NCBI GenBank assembly: GCA_963814055.1 | Contig: CAWFBJ010000002.1 | Span: 229,864-293,863 of the forward strand | Length of the DNA stretch: 64,000 bases | Origin: AWTP1-13 sp963814055 | GTDB taxonomy: Bacteria > Pseudomonadota > Alphaproteobacteria > Rhizobiales > Hyphomicrobiaceae | Reading direction: 5' to 3' | Shown: positions 50,440 to 58,935 of the stretch, in pieces | Layout of the letters: each line of letters opens with the position of its first letter | Numbering within the stretch: the stretch's first letter is position 1 | Translations under genes and position numbers: made by a program | The notes under the pieces: model-generated | The model's database searches: none | What the model saw: the letters and a program-made list of their open reading frames with translations, nothing else | Told to the model about the DNA's origin: nothing

Positions 50440-51215
50440 ATGCCCCGTTTCTCCGCCAACCTGAATTTCCTGTTCACCGAGCTGCCGTTCCTCGACCGCT
50501 TCGAGGCGGCGGCGAAGGCGGGCTTCAAGGCCGTGGAGATCGGCAACCCCTATGAGGCGCCTGCCGCCGAGGTCGCGGCCCGCCTCAAGGCCAACGGCCT
50601 GACGCTGGCCCTGTTCAACACCCCCGCCGGCGACGCAGCCGCGGGGGAGCGCGGGCGCTCGGCGCTTGCCGGCCGTGAAAAGGATTTCGATGCCGATCTG
50701 GCATGGCACTGAGCTACGCGGAAGCCACCGGCTGCAAGCTGATCCACGTCATGGCGGGTCTGGTGCATCAGGGTGCGCGGCGCGAGACGTTCGTCGCCAA
50801 CCTCAGGAGGGCGGCGCGCAAGGCCGCCGGTGCCGGCGTGAGCCTCGTGATCGAGCCGATCAACCGCCGCGATATTCCCGGCTACTTCCTCAACAAGCTC
50901 GCCGAAGGCGCGCGCCATCATCCACGAGGTGGGCGAGCCCAACCTCGGCCTGCAGTTCGACATCTATCACCGCCAGGTCGAGGAGGGCGACGTGGCCGTA
51001 GCGCTCAAGGAGTACGCGGCCCTCACCCGCCACTACCAGATCGCCAGTCCGCCCGACCGCGGCGAGCCGGATGCCGGCGAACTCAACTACGCTGGCTGTT
51101 CAAGGAGATCGACGCCAGCGGCTACAACGGCTGGGTCGGCTGCGAATACCGGCCGCGGCGCGGCACGGTCGAAGGCCTGAAATGGGCGGCGGCGTGCGGA
51201 GTGTCGCTGGGATAA
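50440..51215 (+). CDS. Hydroxypyruvate isomerase family protein (OtnI-like), frameshifted
   Basis: The product is about 258 residues after correction. It is a TIM-barrel isomerase: MPRFSANLNFLFTELPFLDRF at the N terminus, ALSYAEATGCKLIHVMAGL, SLVIEPINRRDIPGYFL, LGLQFDIYHRQVEEGD and WVGCEYRPRRGTVEGL, with conserved acidic and His residues. This is the pattern of Hyi/OtnI, which act on hydroxypyruvate or 2-oxo-tetronate. Indels: a missing base near 50703, an extra c near 50915 and a missing base near 51092. The start at 50440 is the first Met of the family-typical N terminus. It precedes a DenD-like gene. Confidence 0.82.
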
Positions 51216-51246
51216 CGTCATGAACCGCTGTCCGCGGCCTATCCTC

Positions 51247-51311
51247 GTCCTGAGCTTGTCGAGGGCCGGCCAAGCGCGCCAGCCGTGGTTCGACAGGTTC
51301 ACCACGGGGAC
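51247..51311. repeat. Dispersed inverted repeat, CCTGAGCTTGTCGA type
   Basis: The gap before the DenD-like gene starts 'gtcctgagcttgtcgagg' and ends 'ttcgacaggttcaccacgg', arms that are inverted relative to each other. Elements of this type are scattered in many proteobacterial genomes between genes. Confidence 0.7.
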
Positions 51312-51345
51312 AGGGCGGTTGCAGGAACAAACTAGGGAAACATCC

Positions 51346-52315
51346 ATGAAAGTTCTCATCATCGGCGGCGCGGGCATGATCGGCCGCAAGCTCGCGAGCG
51401 GCTGGCCAGGGACGGCGAGCTCGGCGGCGCCATTTCAGCCTCGCCCTGTACGACGTGGTGCCGGCGAGCGTCCCCGCGGCGCGAAGATGCCGGTGAAAGT
51501 TGTAACCGGCGATCTACCTGCCCCGGGCGAAGCGGGCAAGCTGGTTGCCGACAAGCCCGATACGATCTTCCACCTCGCGGCCATCGTCTCAGGCGAGGCG
51601 GAGCAGGACTTCGACAAGGGCTATCGCATCAACATGGACGGCACGCGCAGCCTGCTGGAAGCGGTGCGCCATGCCGGCCGCACAAGCCGCGCCTGGTGTT
51701 TGCCAGCTCGATTGCCGTGTTCGGGGCGCCGTTCCCCGAGGCCATCGGCGACGAGTTCTTCAACACGCCGCTCACCTCCTACGGCACGCAGAAGAACATC
51801 TGCGAGCTGCTGGTCTCCGACTACAGCCGCAAGGGGTTCCTCGACGGGATCAGCCTGCGGCTGCCCACCATCTGCGTGCGCCCCGGCAAGCCCAACAAGG
51901 CGGCGTCCGGCTTCTTCTCCAACATCATGCGCGAGCCGCTGGCGGGCCAGGAGGCCGTGCTGCCGGTCTCCGAGAGCGTGATGCACTGGCACGCTTCGCC
52001 GCGCGCGGCGGTGGAGTTCATGCGCCATGCGGCGACCATCGACACGGCCAAGGTCGGTCCGCGGCGGGCGCTGACCATGCCGGGCTGGCCGTCACGGTGG
52101 GCGAGCAGATCGCGGCGCTGAAGAAGGTGGCCGGCGACAAGGTCGCGGCCCGCATCCGCCGCGAGCCCGATCCGTTCATCGAGCAGATCGTCGCCGGCTG
52201 GCCGCGCAAGTTCGCCGCCAAGCGCGCGCTGGAGCTCGGCTTCAAGCCGGATCCGAGCTTCGAGGACATCATTCGCATCCACATCGAGGACGAACTCGGC
52301 GGACGCGTCGCCTAG
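51346..52315 (+). CDS. denD: NAD-dependent epimerase/dehydratase, DenD-like, frameshifted
   Basis: The corrected product has about 324 residues. The Rossmann start is VLIIGGAGMIGRKLA; then TIFHLAAIVSGEAEQDFDKG, FASSIAVFGAPFPEAIGDEFF, TSYGTQKNICELLVSDYSR (the Tyr-x3-Lys site is YGTQK) and RLPTICVRPGKPNKAASGFF. This is the D-erythronate dehydrogenase pattern, which oxidises erythronate to 2-oxo-tetronate. Five bases appear to be missing (near 51399, 51435, 51480, 51684 and 52087), mostly in short G, C or T runs; adding them gives a length of 975. OtnI-like upstream and a GntR regulator downstream make a sugar-acid role likely. Confidence 0.8.
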
Positions 52316-52342
52316 CGGTACGCGCTTCGGTGGGCCGGCCGG

Positions 52343-53113
52343 CTAGTTTGGCTCGCCTGTCTGCTCGAAACGCGTGATGGCATCGACCGGGCTGTCGAGG
52401 TCGCGGCCCGAGCGCTCGAACCCGGCCTTCCAGTCGCGCAGGTGCCGGTCGACCCACAGCCGCCCCTTCTCGCGGTCGCGCCGGCGCAGGGCGTCGACGA
52501 TGTGCGTGTGCGCCTCGATCAGCCGGGGGATGCCGCCGGGATTGTTGGTGATGATGTGCGCCGTGGTCGGCCGGACCAGGATGCTCACGGGCTCCTTGGC
52601 GAGCTGCAGCACGCGATTGTGGGTGGCGGCATCCAGCAGCTTGTGAAACTCGGCATCGAGCTCGGCCACGGCAGGCGCATCGTGCTGCATCTCGCGCGTG
52701 CGGGCGAGGTTGGCCTCCAGCGCCTCCAGATCGGCCTCGGTCCGGTTGTCCATGGCCTGATCGATCGACCCCGGCCCCAGCGCGCGGGAGGTGTGATAGA
52801 GCTCGCGGAACGTCACCTGCTGCAGGATGAGCGCGCGGCTCATGCGCGTGGCGAGCCCGTGGTAGTGCGGCACGGCGACCGAGAGGCGGCGGCTGGCCTC
52901 CCGCGCGACCAGGCCCGACTGCTCCAGCAGCCGGATGCCCTCGCGCACGGTCGAGCGGTTGACGCCGAACTGCTTGACCAGCTCGGATTCGGTGCCGATC
53001 GGGTCGCCGGGGCGCAGAGCGCCGGTGAGGATCTTCTGCTCGATCTCGTCGGCGACCAGCTCGTAGGCCGGCCGCGCCTTGATCCGCTCGAACCTGGCGG
53101 TTACCTGGGTCAT
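52343..53113 (-). CDS. GntR family regulator with FCD domain
   Basis: The product has 256 residues. The N-terminal winged helix-turn-helix is YELVADEIEQKILTGALRPG ... FGVNRSTVREGIRLLEQSGL, typical GntR. The C-terminal helical FCD domain (FHKLLDAATHNRVLQLAKEP and EAHTHIVDALRRRDREKGRL) binds a small carboxylate, often with a metal via the His residues. It is convergent with denD and divergent from the SDR gene at 53277. It probably controls one or both neighbouring units; a candidate operator lies in the divergent region. Intact. Confidence 0.92.
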   Translation of the reverse strand: MTQVTARFERIKARPAYELVADEIEQKILTGALRPGDPIGTESELVKQFGVNRSTVREGIRLLEQSGLVAREASRRLSVAVPHYHGLATRMSRALILQQVTFRELYHTSRALGPGSIDQAMDNRTEADLEALEANLARTREMQHDAPAVAELDAEFHKLLDAATHNRVLQLAKEPVSILVRPTTAHIITNNPGGIPRLIEAHTHIVDALRRRDREKGRLWVDRHLRDWKAGFERSGRDLDSPVDAITRFEQTGEPN

Positions 53114-53193
53114 TTCAGTTCCTACGCCTACCTACGCCCATGAGCCCGCAGCTTGCCGCGCGCTAGTTGGTATATTGTGCACATGGGTCGATC

Positions 53194-53211
53194 GTCTGAC
53201 AATCGGACAAT
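53194..53211. promoter_or_regulatory. Candidate GntR operator
   Basis: The divergent region holds GTCTGACAATC (reverse complement GATTGTCAGAC) overlapping two direct GACAAT repeats at 53198 and 53206. The site has the TTGTC-N-GAC form expected for FCD-type GntR regulators. A near-identical site, GATTGTCGGAC, lies before livG. Confidence 0.5.
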
Positions 53212-53276
53212 AAATTGACGTTGCGCGACGGCGGTGCGACTGTCGGCGCAAGAAAAACGGCAGGTCGGAGGAATGC

Positions 53277-54200
53277 ATGGCTCAAGGGGGTTGCCTCGCG
53301 GGCAAGGTCATGGTCGTGACCGGCGCCGGGCGCGGCATCGGCAAGGAGATCGCGACGCTGGCCGCCAGCGAGGGCGGCAAGGTCGTGGTCAACGACCTGG
53401 GCGGCTCGGCCGAGGGCGAGGGTGCCGATCTCAGCGTCGCCGAGCAGGTGGTGGCCGAGATCAAGAAGGCCGGCGGCACGGCGGTCCCCAACGGCGACAG
53501 CGTGGCCGACCCGCAGGGCGCCGAGCGCATCATCAAGACGGCGATCGACAACTTCGGCCGCATCGACTGCGTGGTGAACAACGCCGGCATCCTGCGCGAC
53601 CGCATCTTCCACCGCATGAGCGCGGTGGACTGGGATGCGGTCATCAAGGTGCACCTCTACGGCGCCTTCTACATGTCGAAGGCCGCCGCGCCCTACTTCA
53701 AGGAGCAGGAGTCGGGCTCCTTCGTCCACTTCACGTCGACCTCGGGGCTGGTCGGCAACTTCGGCCAGGCCAACTATGCCGCCGCCAAGCTCGGCATCGT
53801 CGGGCTGTCCAAGTCGATCGCGCTCGACATGGCGCGGTTCAACGTGCGCTCCAACTGCGTGTCGCCGTTCGCCTGGTCGCGGCTGATCGGCACCATTCCG
53901 ACCACCACGCCGGAGGAAAAGGCGCGCGTCGAGCGCATCCAGAACACCATGACGGCCTCCAAGATCGCGCCGATCTGCGTGTTTCTGGCCAGCGACCTCT
54001 CCAAGGACGTGACGGGGCAGATCTTCGCCGTGCGCAAGGACGAGATCTTCCTGATGAGCCAGTCGCGGCCCCTGCGCGTGGCGCACAAGGATGGCGGCTG
54101 GACGCCGCAGAGCATCGCCGAGACCATGCTGCCGGCGTTCAAGAGCGCGCTCTATCCGCTCGACCGCTCGGCGGACGTGTTCAACTGGGAGCCGCTGTAG
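53277..54200 (+). CDS. SDR, 3-hydroxyacyl-CoA dehydrogenase (MFE-2) type
   Basis: The product has 307 residues. Motifs are VVTGAGRGIGKEIATLAAS (NAD site), VVNNAGILRDRIFHRM, and the catalytic HFTSTSGLVGNFGQANYAAAK. The long C-terminal tail (from about residue 235) extends beyond the core SDR fold as in peroxisomal MFE-2 (3R)-hydroxyacyl-CoA dehydrogenase domains. The ATG at 53277 is preceded by gtcggagga. It begins a three-gene plus-strand unit with an HMG-CoA-synthase-like gene and a thiolase, consistent with oxidation of a CoA-linked hydroxyacyl intermediate. Confidence 0.86.
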   Translation: MAQGGCLAGKVMVVTGAGRGIGKEIATLAASEGGKVVVNDLGGSAEGEGADLSVAEQVVAEIKKAGGTAVPNGDSVADPQGAERIIKTAIDNFGRIDCVVNNAGILRDRIFHRMSAVDWDAVIKVHLYGAFYMSKAAAPYFKEQESGSFVHFTSTSGLVGNFGQANYAAAKLGIVGLSKSIALDMARFNVRSNCVSPFAWSRLIGTIPTTTPEEKARVERIQNTMTASKIAPICVFLASDLSKDVTGQIFAVRKDEIFLMSQSRPLRVAHKDGGWTPQSIAETMLPAFKSALYPLDRSADVFNWEPL

Positions 54201-54207
54201 TGACGCT

Positions 54208-54331
54208 GTCATCCCGGCTTGCGCGTCGAAGCGACTGATCGCGGGAGCCCAGGGCCGATCATGGTCGACAGGCTACCACGATGTTGCGCTCTGGGCCATG
54301 GCTGCTCCGCTCGACCCAAGGCCGGGATGAC
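54208..54331. repeat. Inverted-end intergenic element (GTCATCCCGGC)
   Basis: The gap between the SDR and the next gene begins with 'gtcatcccggc' and ends with 'gccgggatgac', its exact inverse. It is 124 bases long with a central region of unrelated sequence. A second element with the same ends lies at 57104-57244. They look like copies of one dispersed mobile or REP-like family. Confidence 0.8.
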
Positions 54332-54350
54332 AATGGAGAAGGTTCGATCG

Positions 54351-55826
54351 ATGGCTGAAAAGAACGAAGTCGGCATCCTCGCATTCGGCGCGTACCTGCC
54401 GCGGCTGCGGCTGTCGCGCAAGGCGGTGGCGGAGGCCAACGCCTGGTTCAATCCCGGCCTCAAGGGCCTCGCCAAGGGCGAGCGCACCATGTGCAACTGG
54501 GACGAGGACTCCGTCACCATGGCCGTGGAGGCCGCGCGCGACTGCCTCACCGGCCAGGATCGCGGCGCCGTGCGTCGCTCGTCGTTCGCCTCGACGACCC
54601 TGCCGTTCGAGGACCGGCTGAACGCCGGCATCATCGTCGAGGCGCTGAACCTGAAGCCGAACGTCAATGCGCAGGACCTCACCGCCTCGCAGCGCGCCGG
54701 CACCTCGGGGCTGATCACCGCGCTGCAGATGGCGCGCGGCGGCGCCGGGCCGGTGCTGGTGGTGGCCGCCGAGAAGCGGCGCACCAGGACCGCGAGCCCG
54801 CTGGAGCTGCAGGCCGGCGACGGCGCGGCCGCCCTGCTGGTCGGCACCGGGCCGGTGGTGGCGAAGCTCGTCGCCCACGCCAGCCGCACGGTCGATTTCG
54901 TCGACCACTTCCGCGGCGAGGGCTTCGAGTTCGACTACACCTGGGAGGAGCGCTGGATCCGCGACGAGGGCTACAACAAGATCGTGCCGGCGGCGCTGGC
55001 CGACCTGTTCAAGGCGACCGACGTGAAGCCCGCCGACATCGCCCACTTCGCCATGCCGTGCGTGCTGCCGCGGGTGGCGGCGGGCATCGCCAAGAAGGCC
55101 GGCATGCCCGACACGGCCGTGCGCGACAACCTGCACACCGTGTGCGGCGAGACCGGTGCGGCGCATCCGCTCGTGATGCTGGCGCACGCGCTGGAGGAGG
55201 CCAAGCCCGGCGACAAGATCCTGGTCGTCGGCTTCGGCCAGGGCTGCGACGCCCTGCTGTTCGAGGCGACCGAGAACCTGGCCAAGCTCGCGCCCCGGCG
55301 CGGCGTCAAGGGCCATCTGGCGCGGCGCAAGGAAGAGACCAACTACGGCAAGTTCCTGTCCTTCAACGATCTCGTCGCCATCGAGCGCGGCATGCGCGCC
55401 GACGTCGACAAGGCGACGCCGCTGTCCTCGCTCTACCGCAACCGGCGCATGCTGACGGGCTTCATCGGCGGCGCAGTGCAAGAAATGCGGCACGCTGCAG
55501 TTCCCCAAGTCGAAGGTGTGCGTGAACCCCAACTGCAACGCGTTCCACACGCAGGAGGACCATCCGTTCGCCGACACGCCCTCCAAGGTGCAGTCCTACA
55601 CGGCCGACCGCCTCACCTACTCGCCCGACCCGCCGCACTACTACGGCATGGTGGTGTTCGAGCAGGGCGGGCGCGTGATGATCGACTTCACCGACGCGGA
55701 TGCGGCGACCGTGGACGTGGCGGCGCCCATGCGCATGATGTTCCGCATCAAGGAATACGACCCCCAGCGCGGCTTCACGCGCTACTATTGGAAAGCTGCG
55801 CCGGCCGATCAGCCGGCAAAGCCTGA
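54351..55826 (+). CDS. HMG-CoA synthase-like / DUF35 OB-fold protein, frameshifted
   Basis: The N-terminal part is thiolase-superfamily (GILAFGAYLPRLRLSRKAV, AQDLTASQRAGTSGLITAL), with a Cys in MPCVLPRVAAG. The C-terminal part is a DUF35 module: zinc ribbon CKKCGTLQFPKSKVCVNPNC followed by an OB-fold (MVVFEQGGRVMIDFTDADA). The frame breaks near 55478 (extra base before CKKCG). The original-frame stop lies at 55824-55826, but in the shifted frame the gene runs on into the next, so a missing base near 55822 is needed. The corrected length is 1476 bases, 491 residues. DUF35 proteins partner with thiolases in retro-aldol cleavage or acyl transfer. Confidence 0.78.
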   Translation: MAEKNEVGILAFGAYLPRLRLSRKAVAEANAWFNPGLKGLAKGERTMCNWDEDSVTMAVEAARDCLTGQDRGAVRRSSFASTTLPFEDRLNAGIIVEALNLKPNVNAQDLTASQRAGTSGLITALQMARGGAGPVLVVAAEKRRTRTASPLELQAGDGAAALLVGTGPVVAKLVAHASRTVDFVDHFRGEGFEFDYTWEERWIRDEGYNKIVPAALADLFKATDVKPADIAHFAMPCVLPRVAAGIAKKAGMPDTAVRDNLHTVCGETGAAHPLVMLAHALEEAKPGDKILVVGFGQGCDALLFEATENLAKLAPRRGVKGHLARRKEETNYGKFLSFNDLVAIERGMRADVDKATPLSSLYRNRRMLTGFIGGAVQEMRHAAVPQVEGVREPQLQRVPHAGGPSVRRHALQGAVLHGRPPHLLARPAALLRHGGVRAGRARDDRLHRRGCGDRGRGGAHAHDVPHQGIRPPARLHALLLESCAGRSAGKA

Positions 55827-55893
55827 GTATCGGATCGTGGAATATCGCGGCAGCGATATGCAGCGTGAATCGAACTGCCTGAAGGAGAAACGC

Positions 55894-57100
55894 ATGGCCA
55901 CCGGAATCAGAGACAAGGTCGCGATCCTCGGCATGGGCTGCTCCAAGTTCGGCGAGCGCTGGGACAAGGAGGCCGACGACCTGATGGTGGAGGCCTTCGA
56001 GGAGGCCATCGCCGACGCCGGCATCGAGAAGAACCAGATCGAGGCGGCGTGGCTGGCCACCGCCATCGAGGAGCAGCACGTCGGCAAGTCGGGCGTGCCG
56101 CTGGCCGTGGCGCTGCGGCTGCCCTACATCCCGGTGACGCGCGTGGAGAACTACTGCGCCAGCGGCACCGAAGCCTTCCGCGGCGCGGTCTATGCCGTGG
56201 CCTCGGGCGCGGCCGACATCGCGCTGGCGCTCGGCGTGGAGAAGCTCAAGGACACCGGCTACGGCGGCCTGCCGCAGCGCGGCCGCGGCGCGCTCAACTC
56301 CATGTACTGGCCGAACCTGTCGGCGCCGGGCTCGTTCGCCCAGCTCGCCGCCGCCTATCGCGCCAAGCACAACAAGAAGCCCGAAGACCTCAAGCGCGCG
56401 ATGGCGCACATCTCGGTCAAGAGCCACGACAACGGCAACCGCAACGCCAAGGCGCATCTCACCAACAAGATCACCATGGAGAACGTGCTGCGAGGCGCCG
56501 ATGATCGCCGAGCCGCTGGGCCTGTTCGACTGCTGCGGCGTCAGCGACGGCTCGGCCTGCGCCATCGTCACCACGCCCGAGATCGCCAGGAGCCTCGGCA
56601 AGAAGGACCTCATCTCGGTGAAGGCGCTGCAGCTCTCGGTGTCGAACGGCACGGAGGCCTCGCACAACTCCTGGGACGGCAGCTATTTCGCCACCACGCG
56701 CATCGCCTCCAAGCGCGCCTACAAGGAGGCCGGCATCGAGAAGCCGCGCGAGGAGATCGACCTGATCGAGGTGCACGACTGCTTCTCCGTCACCGAGCTG
56801 GTGACGATGGAGGACCTCTACGTGTCGCCCGAGGGCGGCGCCATCAAGGACGTGCTCGACGGCTTCTACGATGCCGACGGCAAGATGCCCTGCCAGATCG
56901 ACGGCGGCCTGAAGTGCTTCGGCCATCCGATCGGCGCGTCGGGCATGCGCATGATCTACGAGATCTACCTGCAGATGCAGGGCAAGGCCGGCCCGCGCCA
57001 GCGCCAGAAGATGCCGCGCTACGGCCTCACCCACAACCTCGGCGGCTTCCCGCACCAGAACGTGTGCTCGATCTCGGTGATCGGGCGGCATGGGGAGTAG
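55894..57100 (+). CDS. Thiolase (SCP-x type acetyl-CoA acetyltransferase), frameshifted
   Basis: The corrected product has about 401 residues. The N-terminal segment is VAILGMGCSKFGERWDKEAD; the nucleophile Cys is in VENYCASGTEAFRGA; the second-half motifs are EVHDCFSVTELV (His at the NEAF position) and GGLKCFGHPIGASGMRM (the GHP catalytic site). The frame breaks near 56492: 'gtgctgcgaggcgcc' has one base too many for VLEAPMIAEPLG. The ATG at 55894 follows gaaggagaaac. It pairs with the DUF35 protein upstream. Together with the ligase and transporter it suggests side-chain or short-chain carboxylate degradation. Confidence 0.85.
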
Positions 57101-57103
57101 CCT

Positions 57104-57244
57104 GTCATCCCGGCATGCGCGCGTGAGCCCGTGTCCGGGAACATCGCAGGTGCCCTACGCGTCGGGCTACGCGACTGCCGCGCTGACGGCCTGCTTGTGG
57201 CTCCCGGCACCCCGAGTGCCGGGAGGCCAGAGTGCCGGGATGAC
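57104..57244. repeat. Second inverted-end intergenic element (GTCATCCCGGC)
   Basis: It begins 'gtcatcccggc' and ends 'gccgggatgac', as in the element at 54208-54331, but has a different interior with a 'ctcccggcaccccgagtgccgggag' hairpin. It lies in the convergent gap between the thiolase and the acyl-CoA ligase genes. Confidence 0.8.
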
Positions 57245-57251
57245 GCAACCG

Positions 57252-58829
57252 TCAAATCGCCCGCCCCGCATTCGCCCAGTAGGGGTCGCGCAGGCGGCGC
57301 TTGAAGATCTTGCCGCTGTCCTCGCGCGGCAGGTCGCGGCCGAACTCGATGCGCTTGGGCACCTTGTAGCCGGCGAGGTGCTGCGCCAGGTAGGCGCGCA
57401 CGTCCGCGATCGAGGGCGGCGGGACGCCGGGCTGCGGCTCGATCACCGCCATCAGCGCCTCGCCGAACTCGCCGTCGGGGATGCCGAACACGGCGCAGTC
57501 CTTCACGCCCGGGCAGTTGATCAGCACCGCCTCGATCTCGGCGGGATAGATGTTGACGCCGCCCGAGATCACCATGTCGCGCTTGCGGTCGCACAGGAAC
57601 AGGTAGCCGGCCTCGTCGAGGTAGCCGACGTCGCCGCTGGTGATGAAGCCCTCGCGGTCGATCTCGGCGCGCTTCTCGGGCAGCTGGTGGTAGGTGAACT
57701 CGGGCAGGAACTCGAGCCGCGTGTAGACCTCGCCGACCTCGCCCGGCGCCCAGCCGCTTGCCGGCGTCGTCGTAGATGCGCACCGCGCCGCCCTGCACCG
57801 GCCGGCCCACCGTGCCCGGCCGCTCCAGCCACTCTGGCTGTCGACCACGGTGACGGCGCCCGACTCGGTGCTGCCGTAGAACTCGTGGATCACCGGCCCC
57901 AGCCAGTCGATCATCGCCCGCTTGATCTCCATCGGGCAGGGCGCGGCCGCGTGCATGACGAACTTCAGCGACGAGAGGTCGTAGCGGCCGCGCACTTCGG
58001 CGGGCAGCTTGAGCAGCCGCACGAACATGGTCGGCACCATGAACATGGCCTCGATGCGGTGCTGCTCCACCAGCGCCAGGAAGGCCTCCGGATCGAAGCG
58101 CGGCATCAGCGCGATCAGGCTCGCGACGCGGGCGGCGCGCAGCGCGAACGCGTTGGGCGCGGAGTGGTAGAGCGGGCCCGGGATCATGGTGCGCACGCCG
58201 GGCTTGAGGCCGTAGACGCGCTCGCGGTAGTCGGCCATGCGCGCTTCGAGCTCGGCGGTGAGCGGCTGGCGGCGCACGCCCTTGGGCCGGCCGGTGGTGC
58301 CGGACGTGTAGATCATGCTCGAGGTCTGCGGCAGCGGCGGCGCCCTGCCAGAGATCCTGGCCCGCGAGCCAGGTGTCCCACTCGGTGGCGCCCGGCAGCG
58401 GCGCCGCCTGTCCGGCGGCGATGCCGTAGGCGCGCGGCGATCTCCGGCGGCGTCTCGACCACCAGCACCTTCACGCCGGCGGGAATGGCGTCCGCGACGC
58501 CGGCCAGCAGGTCGGCGTGCGCCACCAGCACCTTGGCGCCGCAGTCGGCCAGCACGTAGGCGACTTCGTCGGCCTTGAAGTGCCAGTTGATCGGCACGGC
58601 GTAGGCGCCGAGCCGCACGGCGGCGAGCGAGGCCTCCAGGAATGCGAAATCGTTGCGCAGCAGCAGCGCGGCGCAGTCGCCGCGGCTCCAGGCCCAGCGC
58701 CGCGAAGCCCGAGGCGGCGCGCGCAACGCGCTCGTCGAAGGCGGCGGCGGCGAGCGCGCGCTCGCCGCTGACGAGGCTGGCCGAGAACGGCGACGCGGTG
58801 GCGGTGTCATTGCGCTGCGCAGTCTCCAC
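57252..58829 (-). CDS. AMP-forming acyl-CoA ligase, five frameshifts
   Basis: The corrected product has about 524 residues. It activates a carboxylic acid to its CoA thioester through an acyl-adenylate. Motifs: SSMIYTSGTTGRPKGV (P-loop-like), EFYGSTESGAVTVVDS, the hinge FLCDRKRDMVISGGVNIYP and the catalytic Lys in REDSGKIFKRRLRDPYW. Indels (in transcription order): extra bases near 58689, 58440 and 58345, a missing base near 57845 and an extra near 57758. With these corrected, the length is divisible by three. Start GTG at 58829 is preferred, because an upstream TTG falls in the terminator tail. It closes the liv operon. Confidence 0.83.
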   Translation of the reverse strand: METAQRNDTATASPFSASLVSGERALAAAAFDERVARAASGFAALGLEPRRLRRAAAAQRFRIPGGLARRRAARRLRRADQLALQGRRSRLRAGRLRRQGAGGARRPAGRRRGRHSRRREGAGGRDAAGDRRAPTASPPDRRRRCRAPPSGTPGSRARISGRAPPLPQTSSMIYTSGTTGRPKGVRRQPLTAELEARMADYRERVYGLKPGVRTMIPGPLYHSAPNAFALRAARVASLIALMPRFDPEAFLALVEQHRIEAMFMVPTMFVRLLKLPAEVRGRYDLSSLKFVMHAAAPCPMEIKRAMIDWLGPVIHEFYGSTESGAVTVVDSQSGWSGRARWAGRCRAARCASTTTPASGWAPGEVGEVYTRLEFLPEFTYHQLPEKRAEIDREGFITSGDVGYLDEAGYLFLCDRKRDMVISGGVNIYPAEIEAVLINCPGVKDCAVFGIPDGEFGEALMAVIEPQPGVPPPSIADVRAYLAQHLAGYKVPKRIEFGRDLPREDSGKIFKRRLRDPYWANAGRAI

Positions 58830-58843
58830 CTCAATGCGCAAAA

Positions 58844-58872
58844 GCCCACCGGGCAAGGTATGCCCGATGGGC
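58844..58872 (-). terminator. Hairpin between binding protein and ligase
   Basis: On the minus strand, GCCCATCGGGCA and TGCCCGGTGGGC form a 12-base stem (one G-T wobble) with a 5-base loop, followed by TTTTGCG. It may reduce, but probably does not block, transcription into the acyl-CoA ligase. Confidence 0.6.
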
Positions 58873-58935
58873 GGTTTGTAAAGGGCGCATGGCTGCACGC
58901 GGCTGCCGGCCAGCGGCGGCCGGCAGCGCGACTGG

